Positions 35,924-47,724 of a DNA stretch of 64,000 nucleotides are shown piece after piece. Made by a program: the position numbers and the translations under genes. The stretch is from Deltaproteobacteria bacterium (GTDB lineage: Bacteria; Bdellovibrionota; UBA2394). Numbering within the stretch: position 1 is the stretch's first letter; each line of letters begins with the position of its first letter. Location of the stretch: contig JAFLCD010000001.1 in assembly GCA_017302715.1 (NCBI GenBank), positions 1 to 64,000 of the forward strand, given 5' to 3'. The notes beneath the pieces are model-generated. The model did no database searches. It saw only the letters and a program-made list of their open reading frames with translations, and had not been told where the DNA came from.

Positions 35924-36287
35924 TGTTTTGTCTTTTTATATATCGACGCGACTCCCAAAAAGCCGCACCAATGCTAGCGAAGATAACGACACCTAATCCC
36001 AAGGTAAAGGGCAAAAGAAGCGGTTTTAAGAGAACTAGAATCATTCCAACAAGCAGCACAAAAGTGAGACTTTTGAATAGCAAAAGCATTAAAAAAACTC
36101 CGCCCGATTTAGCTCCTCCACCCAATCCACGCTGAACGGCCCAAATCGCATAGTACATATTCATGAGCGCAAGGCCTCCGCCCACAGCGAACCAAAGAAA
36201 GCCCTCAAAACCCCAGTAAAAATAGGAAAAAATAAATCCAATAAAATAAACCACCAAACCCAGTCGAAATGTAAGAGTAAGTTTCAT
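35913..36287 (-). CDS. atpI: ATP synthase subunit I family membrane protein
   Basis: 124 residues, four predicted membrane helices (about 8-25, 28-48, 63-82, 85-108) and a short charged loop (WAVQRGLGGGAKSG). It fits the small ATP synthase I family, which assists c-ring assembly or stability. The sequence is weakly conserved, so the call leans on position between atpZ (2 bases upstream) and atpB (11-base overlap). Confidence 0.75.
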   Translation of the reverse strand: MKLTLTFRLGLVVYFIGFIFSYFYWGFEGFLWFAVGGGLALMNMYYAIWAVQRGLGGGAKSGGVFLMLLLFKSLTFVLLVGMILVLLKPLLLPFTLGLGVVIFASIGAAFWESRRYIKRQNNVS

Positions 36288-36289
36288 AT

Positions 36290-36514
36290 CTATTTTGATT
36301 TAACTAGCCTGATCAAAAGGCTAATTCCAGAAAAGAATCCTAGTAAGAGACCAACTAGTCCTAAAAAAGGCGAGGTTGAAAATTTCTTATCGAGCCAAAG
36401 ACCTCCCAGCAATCCAGCCGCCACAAATAGCCCCATTTGAGAAGCGCCAAGGGCGAGTGCGAAATTTCTACCCTTTCTATTTTGATCTTCAGAAGTTTGG
36501 TTTGGATCAACCAT
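36290..36514 (-). CDS. atpZ: AtpZ/AtpI-type F0 assembly protein
   Basis: 74 residues from the ATG at 36514, which overlaps the hemL stop within ATGGTTGA; an upstream in-frame start at 36526 is less likely. Two membrane helices (ALGASQMGLFVAAGLLGG; PFLGLVGLLLGFFSGISLLI) match the ATPase_gene1/AtpZ family, small partners of AtpI in F0 assembly and possibly Mg2+ supply. First atp gene of the operon; coupling to hemL means the F0 genes probably share its promoter. Confidence 0.8.
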   Translation of the reverse strand: MVDPNQTSEDQNRKGRNFALALGASQMGLFVAAGLLGGLWLDKKFSTSPFLGLVGLLLGFFSGISLLIRLVKSK

Positions 36515-37808
36515 GAAAGGCCTCATCTATGGCTTCAATGCTTTTACCTATTAATTCCTCCATAATTTTTTCATCATGAGCAGAAGATAAAAAGCATGCT
36601 TCAAAAGCGCTCGGTGGATAATAAATATTTTTTTTCATCAAACTCCAAAAAAATCGATTGAATCGGTTGGTGTCGGACAGCTTTACCTCAGCATAATTTT
36701 TAGGAGCAGACTTACAAAAGAAAACGCTGACCATGCTTCCCATTTGAACAACGCAAGCTTCATAACCTTGAGATTCGATATGGGCATCAAGCTGGCTTTT
36801 CCACTCACTCGCATTCGCGTCTAAATTTTGATAAAAATCTTTTTCATTTTTTAAAATAAGTTGAAGTGATGCAACTCCAGCTGCCGAACAAAGTGGATTT
36901 CCAGACAAAGTTCCGGCCTGATAAACACTTCCAAGCGGAGCAATGTTTTTCATCAAGTCTTCTCTGCCGCCGTAGGCACCGACGGGCATTCCTCCGCCAA
37001 TAATTTTGCCGAGTGTAATAAGATCAGGCTTAATTCCGTAAATCCCTTGAGCCCCTGAAAGTGAAAGCCGAAATCCCGTCATCACTTCATCAAAAATTAA
37101 AATGGATTTATTTTCGGTGCATAGTCTTCTTAGCGTTTGCAAAAAAGAAAGCTCTGGCAAAACAACGCCGATATTTCCGCAAACTACTTCGAGAATTACT
37201 CCTGCAATTTTATTTCCAAAATTTGCAAAAGTTTTTTCAAGCGCGAGCACATCGTTGAAAGGAAGCACGATTGTATCTTGTAAAACTTTTTGTGTAACAC
37301 CTGCAGAGCCAGCGACTTGCAATGTGGCAACACCACTTCCCGCTCCGACTAAAAAAGAGTCGGCATGACCGTGATAATTTCCATCGAACTTAATAATGAT
37401 ATCTCTTTGAGTCGCGCCACGGGCTAAACGAATCGCGCTCATACATGCTTCGGTTCCAGAATTTACCAAACGAACCATATCTATGCCTGGAACAGATTTT
37501 GTAATCAGTTCACAAAGCTCGATTTCTTTTTCGCAAGTAATTCCAAAGCTCGTACCCTTTTGAAGATTTTCTTCGACTGCAGAACGAATCGCCGGATGAT
37601 TATGTCCATGAATCAAAGCGCCCCAAGAACAGACGAGGTCGATCATTTTATTTCCATCCACGTCGATGAGATAAGGGCCATCTCCATGCGAGGCCACAAA
37701 TGCGTTTCCACCAACTGATTTGAATGAGCGGACGGGAGAATTCACTCCGCCAGGAATTATTTTTTCTGCTTTAGTTAAAATTTCTCTCGAGCGACTTTGT
37801 TCCGACAT
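36507..37808 (-). CDS. hemL: Glutamate-1-semialdehyde 2,1-aminomutase
   Basis: 433 residues, the family length. PLP-dependent class III aminotransferase fold: IPGGVNSPVRSF at the start, LVNSGTEACMSAIRLARG, ILIFDEVMTGFR, and the PLP Lys in DLITLGKIIGGGMPVGAYGG. It converts glutamate-1-semialdehyde to 5-aminolevulinate in C5 heme synthesis. The stop overlaps the atpZ start, tying heme and ATP synthase genes in one transcript. Confidence 0.95.
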   Translation of the reverse strand: MSEQSRSREILTKAEKIIPGGVNSPVRSFKSVGGNAFVASHGDGPYLIDVDGNKMIDLVCSWGALIHGHNHPAIRSAVEENLQKGTSFGITCEKEIELCELITKSVPGIDMVRLVNSGTEACMSAIRLARGATQRDIIIKFDGNYHGHADSFLVGAGSGVATLQVAGSAGVTQKVLQDTIVLPFNDVLALEKTFANFGNKIAGVILEVVCGNIGVVLPELSFLQTLRRLCTENKSILIFDEVMTGFRLSLSGAQGIYGIKPDLITLGKIIGGGMPVGAYGGREDLMKNIAPLGSVYQAGTLSGNPLCSAAGVASLQLILKNEKDFYQNLDANASEWKSQLDAHIESQGYEACVVQMGSMVSVFFCKSAPKNYAEVKLSDTNRFNRFFWSLMKKNIYYPPSAFEACFLSSAHDEKIMEELIGKSIEAIDEAFHG

Positions 37809-37861
37809 ATCCTAAGAAATTAGATTAAGCGCGGGGCTGCAGCCAATACTGAAGATGAAAA

Positions 37862-38830
37862 TTAAGGAGCCGATCGAAAAGCATCGATGCCGGTCCGAAA
37901 ATCCGAGAGAACTTGGGTATGAATACGATCAATATACGTAGTATAAGATTCGCCTCCGAGGCGCTCGGCATCGAAAGCGGTCTTAATTGCTTGAGCTTGC
38001 GAATAAAGCGGGTCACTTGGGTTTGTCGTGGTTTGAATCATATTCGCCCAGTATTTATCTGATCCCCACCAAACTATCCCTCGGGAATTCTTTTTTGAAT
38101 TAGTTTCAAGCGTTTGAAGCGCGCCCGTTACATAGGCCTGAAAATCAGCGGAATCGAATGTGCGATAAGGAGATGTCGTATTTGAATTATGAACTCGCGC
38201 CCAAATAAAAGGAAATACGGGTTTGTTGCCCGCCATTCTCAAGGCTTCTTTTATATTGTCAGAAATATAGTCAAGATTCGCAGACCTTCCAACCTGTGAG
38301 GACAAATAAAAAACATATACGGACGGAAAAACGGCATCGCTCGCATCGATAATTCTTTGGGCAGTGTCATTGAGTGCGCGCCAAGTTGCATTGCGATTGT
38401 AATAATATCGAAATGGAATCGCATAGTAACCAGCCTTCGCGCTTGGCAAAACCGAATGAACTATTTGAAGTCCTCGCAAAAATTCTTGTATTTGAGTTTC
38501 TTGAGTCGCAGATTTGGGATTTGTATTGAGTCGCTCCAGTCCCCTCTCTTCCCAATCCAAAATCAGATACCCACTAAAATCGCGAGTGAAGTTTTCCAGC
38601 AAATAATTTCTTAAAATGGAATCATTTAAATAACCGTCATTGTCTGGATCAATCTTACTTCCATTGACCATATAAGCTTTTCCAATATTTAAATCTGAAT
38701 TCGCATTCAGTAGGCTTGTCGAAACATCTTCAGCTATTAAGAAAATCGGAGGCGGTCCTGCATTATCTGCGCAAGATGAAATCCATACAGACAAAAAAGT
38801 AAGTAAAAATAAAGATACGCCCACCCGCAT
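37862..38830 (-). CDS. GH56 (hyaluronidase-fold)-like lipoprotein
   Basis: 322 residues from the ATG at 38830 (an in-frame TTG eight codons earlier is possible). Signal peptide and lipobox ISSC (Cys20). Several segments match animal and venom hyaluronidases of GH56 in the right order: LILDWEER (Asp92 and Glu94 where GH56 has its catalytic D-x-E), AGYYAIPFRYYYN, AVFPSVYVFY, IKEALRMAGNKPVFPFIWAR and RGIVWWGSDKYW. A DPDNDGYLND loop near residue 61 resembles a calcium loop. The eukaryotic EGF-like tail and disulphide Cys are absent. The substrate is unknown; a glycan or peptidoglycan-related polymer is a guess. It follows the TPR lipoprotein gene closely. Confidence 0.7.
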   Translation of the reverse strand: MRVGVSLFLLTFLSVWISSCADNAGPPPIFLIAEDVSTSLLNANSDLNIGKAYMVNGSKIDPDNDGYLNDSILRNYLLENFTRDFSGYLILDWEERGLERLNTNPKSATQETQIQEFLRGLQIVHSVLPSAKAGYYAIPFRYYYNRNATWRALNDTAQRIIDASDAVFPSVYVFYLSSQVGRSANLDYISDNIKEALRMAGNKPVFPFIWARVHNSNTTSPYRTFDSADFQAYVTGALQTLETNSKKNSRGIVWWGSDKYWANMIQTTTNPSDPLYSQAQAIKTAFDAERLGGESYTTYIDRIHTQVLSDFRTGIDAFRSAP

Positions 38831-38856
38831 AAACACTGTCTTTATTATAAACAAAT

Positions 38857-39699
38857 TTAGCGAATTTGCTTCTCTCTTTGTCTTTTCTTAATACTTTCAA
38901 GCAAAAAGTGCGCTCGAGAGTTCGAGGGCTGGGCTTTAATAATGTCTTCGTAAATCTTAATCGCCCTCTGGATTTCATTTCCTGATTCAAAGCAATGCGC
39001 CTCTTCAAAGGCCAAAGAAAATGAGTCGGGCTTGCAAGCAGCGGGCAATTTCTTTTGAATCCAGTCTATGGCTTGATCACATTTTTTATCTAAAGAAAAA
39101 GTTTGAATCATATCCATTTGGAGGGATCTGAAAAGATTACAATTTTTTGAGGTGGGCGCTTTATCCCAAGCTTTTTTTAGAAAAAATGTGGCTTCAGAAA
39201 ATTTTCTAATGGATAAATAATTTTTTGCCACTTCTTGTAAAACTTCAGAATTAGCATTTGTATCGAGTGATAATGGTTCTAAAATTTGCAGAGCTCTTTC
39301 ATATTTTTGAAAATGAGTTCGATAAATTTGTGCAGCACGAAGACGCCAAGCAGTCGTTCGATCACGAAATAAAGCATCACGGCCAAATTCTTCTAAAATT
39401 ATTTCGATCGCTTTAATAGCGGCCGGATAATCAAAAAGTTGCGTGGATGAAACTTCTGCCAAACCTTCTAGTGCACGAAATCTGAGTTCATCTCTGTTGC
39501 TTCGATTTTGCAAAACTTGAATATAAAGATATTTGGCCAACTGCGCTCGTTGATTAAGCGCTTCGTCATCAGCCTTTCGAATTAAATCAGAATCTGAGGT
39601 CTTACATGCAGAAAAAATAATCCCTGTAAAAACAATTAAGAAAAATTTGAAGGGAAAAAATTTAAGGAAAAATTTATTTCTATTCTTCTGCGGGTTCAT
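38857..39699 (-). CDS. TPR-type lipoprotein, unknown role
   Basis: 280 residues from the ATG at 39699, inside the last codons of gyrA (20-base overlap). A basic N-region precedes a hydrophobic stretch and lipobox IFSAC. The body is helical with tetratricopeptide-like repeats (LAKYLYIQVLQNRSN; AAIKAIEIILEEFGRD; FSEATFFLKKAWDKAP; AIKIYEDIIKAQPSNSRAH). Four Cys occur in the mature part. Such lipoproteins often act as assembly factors in the envelope. The overlap with gyrA suggests co-transcription. The GH56-like gene follows within 30 bases. Confidence 0.65.
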   Translation of the reverse strand: MNPQKNRNKFFLKFFPFKFFLIVFTGIIFSACKTSDSDLIRKADDEALNQRAQLAKYLYIQVLQNRSNRDELRFRALEGLAEVSSTQLFDYPAAIKAIEIILEEFGRDALFRDRTTAWRLRAAQIYRTHFQKYERALQILEPLSLDTNANSEVLQEVAKNYLSIRKFSEATFFLKKAWDKAPTSKNCNLFRSLQMDMIQTFSLDKKCDQAIDWIQKKLPAACKPDSFSLAFEEAHCFESGNEIQRAIKIYEDIIKAQPSNSRAHFLLESIKKRQREKQIR

Positions 39700-42181
39700 C
39701 AGAAGGCACTTCCACTGCCGGCGCTTTAGAGGCTGATCCTTTATCTGAAGCATCATCTTCTTCGGATACTCGAGTAACTGAAGTTACTTTTTCACCATCA
39801 TCCAGCGTAATCAGCCGCATACCTTGAGTATTTCGGCCGATCACAGAAATTTCTGCAGCCTTCATACGAATAAGCTTTCCGCCATTCGTTACGATCATAA
39901 TTTGATCGCTCTCATGAACTTGAAGTGCGGCAACCACTCCACCGTTTCTATCGGTAGTCTTGATGGTGATAATTCCCTTACCGCCGCGAGACTGGGTTCT
40001 ATACTCTTCGGCGTCGGTGCGCTTTCCGTATCCAAACTCACTTACCGTTAAAAGCTGTGCCTTTGAATCTACCTTATCGAGACTTACGACAAAATCTTTC
40101 TCGTTTAAATCGATGCCGCGAACTCCGCGAGCCGTTCTTCCCATCGGACGAACATCATCTTCGTTGAAGCGAATGCTTAAACCATCTTTGGTACTTAAAA
40201 GAATTTCATCTTTTCCATTAGTTAAGGCAGCGCCTATCAACTGATCGCCGTCATCAAAATGAATTGCGATAATTCCAGAAGCTCTTGGATTAGAGAAAAG
40301 CATCAAGTCAGTTTTTTTGATCACGCCCTCTTTAGTAGCCATGACCACATAGAAGCCTTCTTCAAATTTTCTAACCGGAAGAATTCCGCAAATTTTTTCA
40401 TCTGGAGCAAGGCGAACCAAATTAATCAGCGGCCTACCTTTTGCGGTTCTACTGACGAGAGGAAGCTCGTGAACCTTAAGCCACATCAATCGACCCTTGT
40501 CGGTGAAAAGCAATAAATACGAATGTGTCGATGCTACGAAAACTTTTTCAACGAAGTCTTCATCCTTCGTTGCCATTCCAATTTTTCCAGAGCCCCCGCG
40601 TCTTTGAGCACGATAAGCATCGGTAGGAAGTCGTTTTACATATCCAGAGTGAGAAACCGTAACCACCATTTCCTCTTCAGGAATAAGATCTTCGGTTTCC
40701 ATTTTTCCTACAGCGCCAACAATCTTCGTTCGTCTTTCGTCGCCGTAATTTTTCTTAACTAGCTCACATTCTTTTCGAATCAACGCAAAAAGTTTTTCCT
40801 GAGACCCTAAAAGTGATTTTAATTCACCGATAACTTTTTTAAGTTCGCCGAGCTCAGCCTGAATTTTTTCTCGCTCAAGGCCTGTTAATCTCTGAAGTCG
40901 CATTTCCAAAATCGCGACGGCTTGCTCCATCGTGAATTGAAATTTTTTGATCAAAGAAGTTTTAGCTTCGTCTGGAGTTGCAGAAGCGCGAATCGCTTCA
41001 ATTACCGCGTCGATTTTATCGAGAGCTTTTTCATATCCTTCTAAAATATGTGCGCGCATTTGCGCTTTTCGAAGTTCAAAAACAGATCTACGAACAACGA
41101 CTTCTTTTCGATGCGCAATAAACGCTTGCAGCATCTCTTTAAGATTGAAAACTTTGGGTCGCTTATTCGCGATCGCGAGCATGATGATACCAAAGCTCTC
41201 GCGCATTTGAGTTTTACTATAAAGCTGATTGAGCACTACGTCGGATGAAGCATCTCGACGAAGCTCAATTACGATTCTAATTCCTTCGCGATTACTTTCG
41301 TCTCGAATATCCGAAATTCCATCAATTTTTTTATCGCGAACCGCATCGGCGATCTGCTCGACAAGCCGAGACTTGCTCACCTGATAAGGAATCTCGGTGA
41401 TAATAATTCGCGAGCGATTTTTATCTTCTTCAACATTCGCAACTGCGCGCATTTGAATTGAGCCGCGACCCGTTCGATAAGCCTGTTTGATTCCTTCGTT
41501 TCCAGCGATTTGCGCGCCAGTTGGAAGATCGGGGCCTGGAACTAAATTAATCAATTCTTCGATATCAATTTCTGGATTATCAATGGTAGCGATCACCGCC
41601 GTCATAATTTCTGTCAAATTATGCGGGGGAATATTTGTCGCCATACCCACAGCAATTCCCGTTGATCCATTGATCAATAAATTGGGGACCATTGCAGGCA
41701 AAACGGTGGGCTCTTCTGTTGAGCCGTCATAGTTTGGAATAAAATCAACCGTGTCTTGATCAATTTCATTTAAAAATTCTTCGGTAATTTTTCTAAGCCT
41801 AGCCTCTGTGTATCGATAAGCGGCCGCGTTATCTCCGTCGATGGATCCGAAATTTCCCTGACCTTCGACGAGCATATAACGCAGATTCCAATCTTGCGCC
41901 ATACGTACGAGAGAATCATAAACAGCCATGTCACCGTGGGGGTGATACTTTTTTAAAACTTCCCCGACAACCCCTGCTGATTTCGAAAATCTTTTAGATG
42001 AAAGCAAATCTTCGCGAAACATCGCGTACAAAATTCGACGATGCACGGGCTTAAGTCCGTCTCGAACATCAGGAATCGCGCGACCGATGATAACGCTCAT
42101 CGCGTAATCGAGATAAGAATTTCTCATCTCATCTTCGATGGTGATATTGCGAATGCCTAATTCTAAATTCTGCTCAGCCAT
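39680..42181 (-). CDS. gyrA: DNA gyrase subunit A
   Basis: 833 residues. The catalytic Tyr is in [13 protein letters not shown] (about residue 122). The C-terminal wrapping domain has the GyrA box QRRGGSG, which separates gyrase from topoisomerase IV Par[18 protein letters not shown] and later repeats form the beta-pinwheel. The tail is acidic (Ser/Asp/Glu/Pro-rich). It introduces negative supercoils with GyrB, encoded 2 bases upstream, so the pair is one operon. Confidence 0.97.
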   Translation of the reverse strand: MAEQNLELGIRNITIEDEMRNSYLDYAMSVIIGRAIPDVRDGLKPVHRRILYAMFREDLLSSKRFSKSAGVVGEVLKKYHPHGDMAVYDSLVRMAQDWNLRYMLVEGQGNFGSIDGDNAAAYRYTEARLRKITEEFLNEIDQDTVDFIPNYDGSTEEPTVLPAMVPNLLINGSTGIAVGMATNIPPHNLTEIMTAVIATIDNPEIDIEELINLVPGPDLPTGAQIAGNEGIKQAYRTGRGSIQMRAVANVEEDKNRSRIIITEIPYQVSKSRLVEQIADAVRDKKIDGISDIRDESNREGIRIVIELRRDASSDVVLNQLYSKTQMRESFGIIMLAIANKRPKVFNLKEMLQAFIAHRKEVVVRRSVFELRKAQMRAHILEGYEKALDKIDAVIEAIRASATPDEAKTSLIKKFQFTMEQAVAILEMRLQRLTGLEREKIQAELGELKKVIGELKSLLGSQEKLFALIRKECELVKKNYGDERRTKIVGAVGKMETEDLIPEEEMVVTVSHSGYVKRLPTDAYRAQRRGGSGKIGMATKDEDFVEKVFVASTHSYLLLFTDKGRLMWLKVHELPLVSRTAKGRPLINLVRLAPDEKICGILPVRKFEEGFYVVMATKEGVIKKTDLMLFSNPRASGIIAIHFDDGDQLIGAALTNGKDEILLSTKDGLSIRFNEDDVRPMGRTARGVRGIDLNEKDFVVSLDKVDSKAQLLTVSEFGYGKRTDAEEYRTQSRGGKGIITIKTTDRNGGVVAALQVHESDQIMIVTNGGKLIRMKAAEISVIGRNTQGMRLITLDDGEKVTSVTRVSEEDDASDKGSASKAPAVEVPSDEPAEE

Positions 42182-42183
42182 GA

Positions 42184-44604
<2,421 letters not shown>

Positions 44605-44680
44605 TTAGCGGGACCATGCTTATCTAGCAAGCGATCTGCTCAGTTTTAAAGAGTATTTTTGGAGGAGAAAAGAGGGCTTT

Positions 44681-45838
44681 TTAGACCTGTTCTACGCTGA
44701 ATTGAAGGGGTCTTTCAGGAGCATTTTCAGGTCTCAAAATCTTCAATTTTTGTGCGCCCAAATCTACCAACTTAAAGCCCGAAAATTTACTGTGAAGTGC
44801 CTTCACTTTATTCACTTCAGCGGTCGTTACAAAAAGTTGGCCGGGATAATTCGACAGGTACTCCACAAGCGCCTCTACTCTTTGGTCGTCGAGCTCAGAA
44901 ATAATATCATCCAAAAGTAAAATCGGACTCCAGTTGCGATGATCTCTGGTCAATTCAAGTTGAGCGACTTTTAAAGCGATAACAATTCCACGAATTTGAC
45001 CCTGACTGGCGTAATCTCTCGCCTCCATTTGATCGATTTTAAAAATCAAATCATCTCGATGAGGGCCAACCAAAGTGTAGCCCACCGCTTTTTCAGCATC
45101 GCTTAGTTGATCAATTTTTTCTGAAAGTGCGCCAGCTACATCATCCTCTGTGGATAAACTGTGCTTGTAAGTTACCGAAACAGATTCGTTGATTTGAAAA
45201 AGATCTTTAAAAATTTTATTTAATTTTTCATTCAAGATACTGACAGTTTTAAATCTCTCTTTATAAAGAGGAATCGCTGCATCTAAAAATTCTTTTGTCC
45301 AAATCGAATATTCTTCAAAACAACTTCCACCATTTTTGATGAGATTAAGAAGTTTATTTCTCTGTTTTAAAACGCGCTCAAATCTTTGAATTATTTTTAA
45401 AACTGAAGGATCTAAACCAATACTCAACTCATCTAAGAAATCCCTGCGTCCATCAGGACCGCCTTTGATGAGATAAAGATCATCAGGACCAAACGAAACA
45501 CTGCTACCTAAAAATGGAAATTTAGATCGCGGAGTAATTTGTTTTTCATCCATCTTAATAGCTTTTCGATGAGCTTCGATGGCTAAAACAATTTTACTCG
45601 CAGTAGGTGTGTAAAGTTTTATAGTGACCGAGGCTTCCGTTTTTCCATTTTGAATGAGTTCTAAATTTTTTGATGTTCGAAAACTTTTTAAACTTGTGAT
45701 GAGAGCTAAGCTCTCAAGAATGGTGGTTTTTCCTCGAGCGTTTGGCCCAACAAAAATATTCAAATTAGAATTTAAATCTTCGACAGAAAATTCTTCAAAT
45801 TTTCTAAGTTGATGAAGTCTGATCGAGGAAACTTGAAT
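44681..45838 (-). CDS. recF: RecF recombination mediator with probable ATT start codon
   Basis: 385 residues if translation begins at an ATT (45838, or the preceding ATT at 45841). RecF loads RecA at single-strand gaps. Walker A GPNARGKTT, the signature region ASQGQIRGIVIALKVAQLEL and Walker B ILLLDDIISELDDQ are intact. The first ATG/GTG/TTG in frame is a TTG at 45763, which would delete the conserved N-terminal strand (IRLHQLRKFEEF) and begin just before Walker A. The extension to the ATT pair restores the usual RecF opening and has AGG six bases before the second ATT. The dnaN stop is 20 bases upstream. Confidence 0.88.
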   Translation of the reverse strand: MQVSSIRLHQLRKFEEFSVEDLNSNLNIFVGPNARGKTTILESLALITSLKSFRTSKNLELIQNGKTEASVTIKLYTPTASKIVLAIEAHRKAIKMDEKQITPRSKFPFLGSSVSFGPDDLYLIKGGPDGRRDFLDELSIGLDPSVLKIIQRFERVLKQRNKLLNLIKNGGSCFEEYSIWTKEFLDAAIPLYKERFKTVSILNEKLNKIFKDLFQINESVSVTYKHSLSTEDDVAGALSEKIDQLSDAEKAVGYTLVGPHRDDLIFKIDQMEARDYASQGQIRGIVIALKVAQLELTRDHRNWSPILLLDDIISELDDQRVEALVEYLSNYPGQLFVTTAEVNKVKALHSKFSGFKLVDLGAQKLKILRPENAPERPLQFSVEQV

Positions 45839-45858
45839 AATACACCTAGTGAAACTGA

Positions 45859-47022
45859 CTAATAGGTTGTTTCATTTCCTAATTGCATTGGCATGACGAT
45901 ATTCAGTGAACCGTCGAAATCTTTTCCTTTAATAAGGCTTGGCGATAAAACGTCCGTGAGTTCTAAAACGACTTCTTCTTGTTGATTCATTGCATTTAAA
46001 ACGTCGAGAAAATATCCGGCATTAAATCCTATTTCAATACCATCCCCTACGTAATCAACATCAATATCTTCTTTCGCTTCGCCTAATTTAGGATTGCTTG
46101 AAGAAAGACAAAGTTTTCCTTTTTCAAATTGAAAACGAACCGATCGAGAATGTTCTGCAGAAAGGACAGAAATTCTTTTAAGAGATGTAAGAAGTTGATC
46201 GCGTCTAATTTGAATTTTTCTATCATTATTTTTTGGAATAACTGGAGTGTAATCAGGAAAATCTCCATCTAAAAGTCTCATGAAAAGCGTTGTTTGTTTT
46301 TGTGGATTCCAAAAAACAATATTGTTTTCCATGAAACAACAAGAGAGCGAACCTTCTTCAGATAAAACTCTCTTTAATTCAAATAAACCTTTTTTAGGAA
46401 GAATGACTCCATGATCAATATGAACATCTTTCAAGCCTTCAACTTCTTGATCCATCATCGAGAGTCGATGTCCGTCAGTTGCAACCATTCGAAGATAAAC
46501 TTTTCCTTTAGCTTTAATTTGCTCAAGAAAAACTCCGCTTAAATCGTATCGAGTTTGATCATTCGAAACAGCGAAGATAGTGTGATCAATCATTCGAATA
46601 AAATTTTCACTTGGAATATTGAATGATTTTTCTTTTACCACTTGTGGAAGTTGAGGAAACTCATCTGAATCTTGACCAACAAGTTTGAAAAGACTTTTTC
46701 CGGCAGTAAGCTCTACCCAAAAATTATCAAAAACTTTGAATTTAACATTGGAATCGATAGGAAGTTCTTTAACGATTTCGTATAAACTTTTTGCAGGAAC
46801 GGTGATTCGACCTGGCTGAGAAATTTTTCCTGGATAAACGCATTTAATTCCAACTTCTAAATCAGTGGCAGAAAAAACGAGTTGGTTTCCGTCAGCTTCA
46901 ATTAATAAATGACTGAGAATCGGAATCGTATTCTTTCGATCCACGATAGATTGAACCCTTTGAAGAGCCTTCAAAAGAACTTCTCTATTAACTTCGAAGC
47001 CAGCTATTTCTTTAGTTGCCAT
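45859..47022 (-). CDS. dnaN: DNA polymerase III beta sliding clamp
   Basis: 387 residues, three clamp domains. Seen: QRVQSIVDRKNTIPILSHLL, FSATDLEVGIK, LPQVVKEKSFNIPSENF, VATDGHRLSMM (conserved clamp motif), LLDGDFPDYTPVIPK, and a C-terminus ending in VMPMQL plus a six-residue tail, instead of the usual MPMRL-type end. It forms the ring that tethers polymerase III. It lies on the dnaA strand across the origin, in the common dnaA-dnaN-recF-gyrB-gyrA order. Confidence 0.97.
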   Translation of the reverse strand: MATKEIAGFEVNREVLLKALQRVQSIVDRKNTIPILSHLLIEADGNQLVFSATDLEVGIKCVYPGKISQPGRITVPAKSLYEIVKELPIDSNVKFKVFDNFWVELTAGKSLFKLVGQDSDEFPQLPQVVKEKSFNIPSENFIRMIDHTIFAVSNDQTRYDLSGVFLEQIKAKGKVYLRMVATDGHRLSMMDQEVEGLKDVHIDHGVILPKKGLFELKRVLSEEGSLSCCFMENNIVFWNPQKQTTLFMRLLDGDFPDYTPVIPKNNDRKIQIRRDQLLTSLKRISVLSAEHSRSVRFQFEKGKLCLSSSNPKLGEAKEDIDVDYVGDGIEIGFNAGYFLDVLNAMNQQEEVVLELTDVLSPSLIKGKDFDGSLNIVMPMQLGNETTY

Positions 47023-47078
47023 AAATATTTTTAAGACCTCTTAGAGCTATGCTTTGAGGTTTTCTTTGTAAATTCTTT

Positions 47079-47107
47079 TTGTATGTCTGAATACGTTAAG
47101 ATATACA
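47079..47107 (+). promoter_or_regulatory. Predicted promoter of the tRNA-Ala gene
   Basis: TTGTAT (47079-47084) and TATACA (47102-47107) are separated by 17 bases, placing the start about 11 bases before the tRNA. It reads towards the origin and away from dnaN. Confidence 0.5.
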
Positions 47108-47124
47108 AAGGACTTCAGTTAAAT

Positions 47125-47200
47125 GGGCCTGTAGCTCAGCTGGGAGAGCACCACACTGGCAGTGTGGGGGTCATCGGTTCGATCCCGATCAGGTCCACCA
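47125..47200 (+). tRNA. tRNA-Ala (anticodon GGC)
   Basis: 76 bases fold as a full cloverleaf. The acceptor GGGCCUG pairs with CAGGUCC and includes the G3:U70 pair that marks alanine tRNAs. The D arm is GCUC/GAGC, the anticodon loop CUGGCAG gives GGC (reads GCC/GCU), the T arm is AUCGG/CCGAU around UUCGAUC, and CCA is encoded at 47198-47200. It lies between dnaN and the DnaA-box array, on the strand opposite to dnaA and dnaN. The first DnaA-box-like 9-mer starts 3 bases after it. Confidence 0.98.
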
Positions 47201-47724
47201 TTTTATCAACAGCCTATTTTTTCTAATTTAAATTTTTTCCTAAAGAGTAGTAGTAGAGAAGGCTTTTCTGTTCGTAAGTATGTAAATATATGAAATTATT
47301 AAACAATTTATGAACAGCTCTGTTGATAATTACGCACAACTTTCCCTGTTGATAGGATTTTTATGCACAAGAGAGCCTAGTTATAAACAGGGTGTTCATA
47401 AGATTGCACAGGCTCTGTGCATAAATTTTGTAAGTTATGCACAGCTGTTGATAACTTTAGAGTTCATATTTGAAAAATTTCTGAAACCTTAAGATATTAT
47501 GTCGATGCCTGTGCATAACTTTAGTCATCTTGTTAATTTATATAATAATTTCAATATATTACAAAAATATAACCTGTTGATAGATCTGTGCATAAACCTG
47601 TTCATAATGCTGTGCATAAAAAAAAATCGTTGAGTTATGCACGAGTTATGCACAATTTTATGCACAGGATGTGTAGTGTTCAAGACACGTGAATTTCAAA
47701 AAAATAAAAATTTTTTAAAGTGAA
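47201..47724. other. oriC: Chromosomal replication origin (oriC) with a dense array of variant DnaA boxes
   Basis: No gene lies between the tRNA and dnaA. Eight exact TTATGCACA 9-mers are present: plus strand at 47361, 47435, 47646 and 47658; minus strand at 47416, 47510, 47587 and 47611. TTATGCACG is at 47635. Related forms are TTATCAACA (47203; minus 47321, 47446), TTATGAACA (47308; minus 47393, 47599) and TTATAAACA (47381). The textbook TTATCCACA does not occur. AT-rich tracts at about 47524-47572 and 47696-47717 are candidate unwinding elements. Position between dnaA and dnaN, and genes diverging from here, support origin function. Confidence 0.9.

Noticed and set aside
37809-37861. GGCTGCAGCC palindrome between hemL and the GH56-like gene
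   Set aside because: Short perfect palindrome with no T-run and no known operator match.
47248-47256. Three TAG triplets that could be a DnaA-trio element
   Set aside because: Only three copies, over 30 bases from the nearest DnaA-box-like 9-mer, with no GC-rich spacer; too weak to call.
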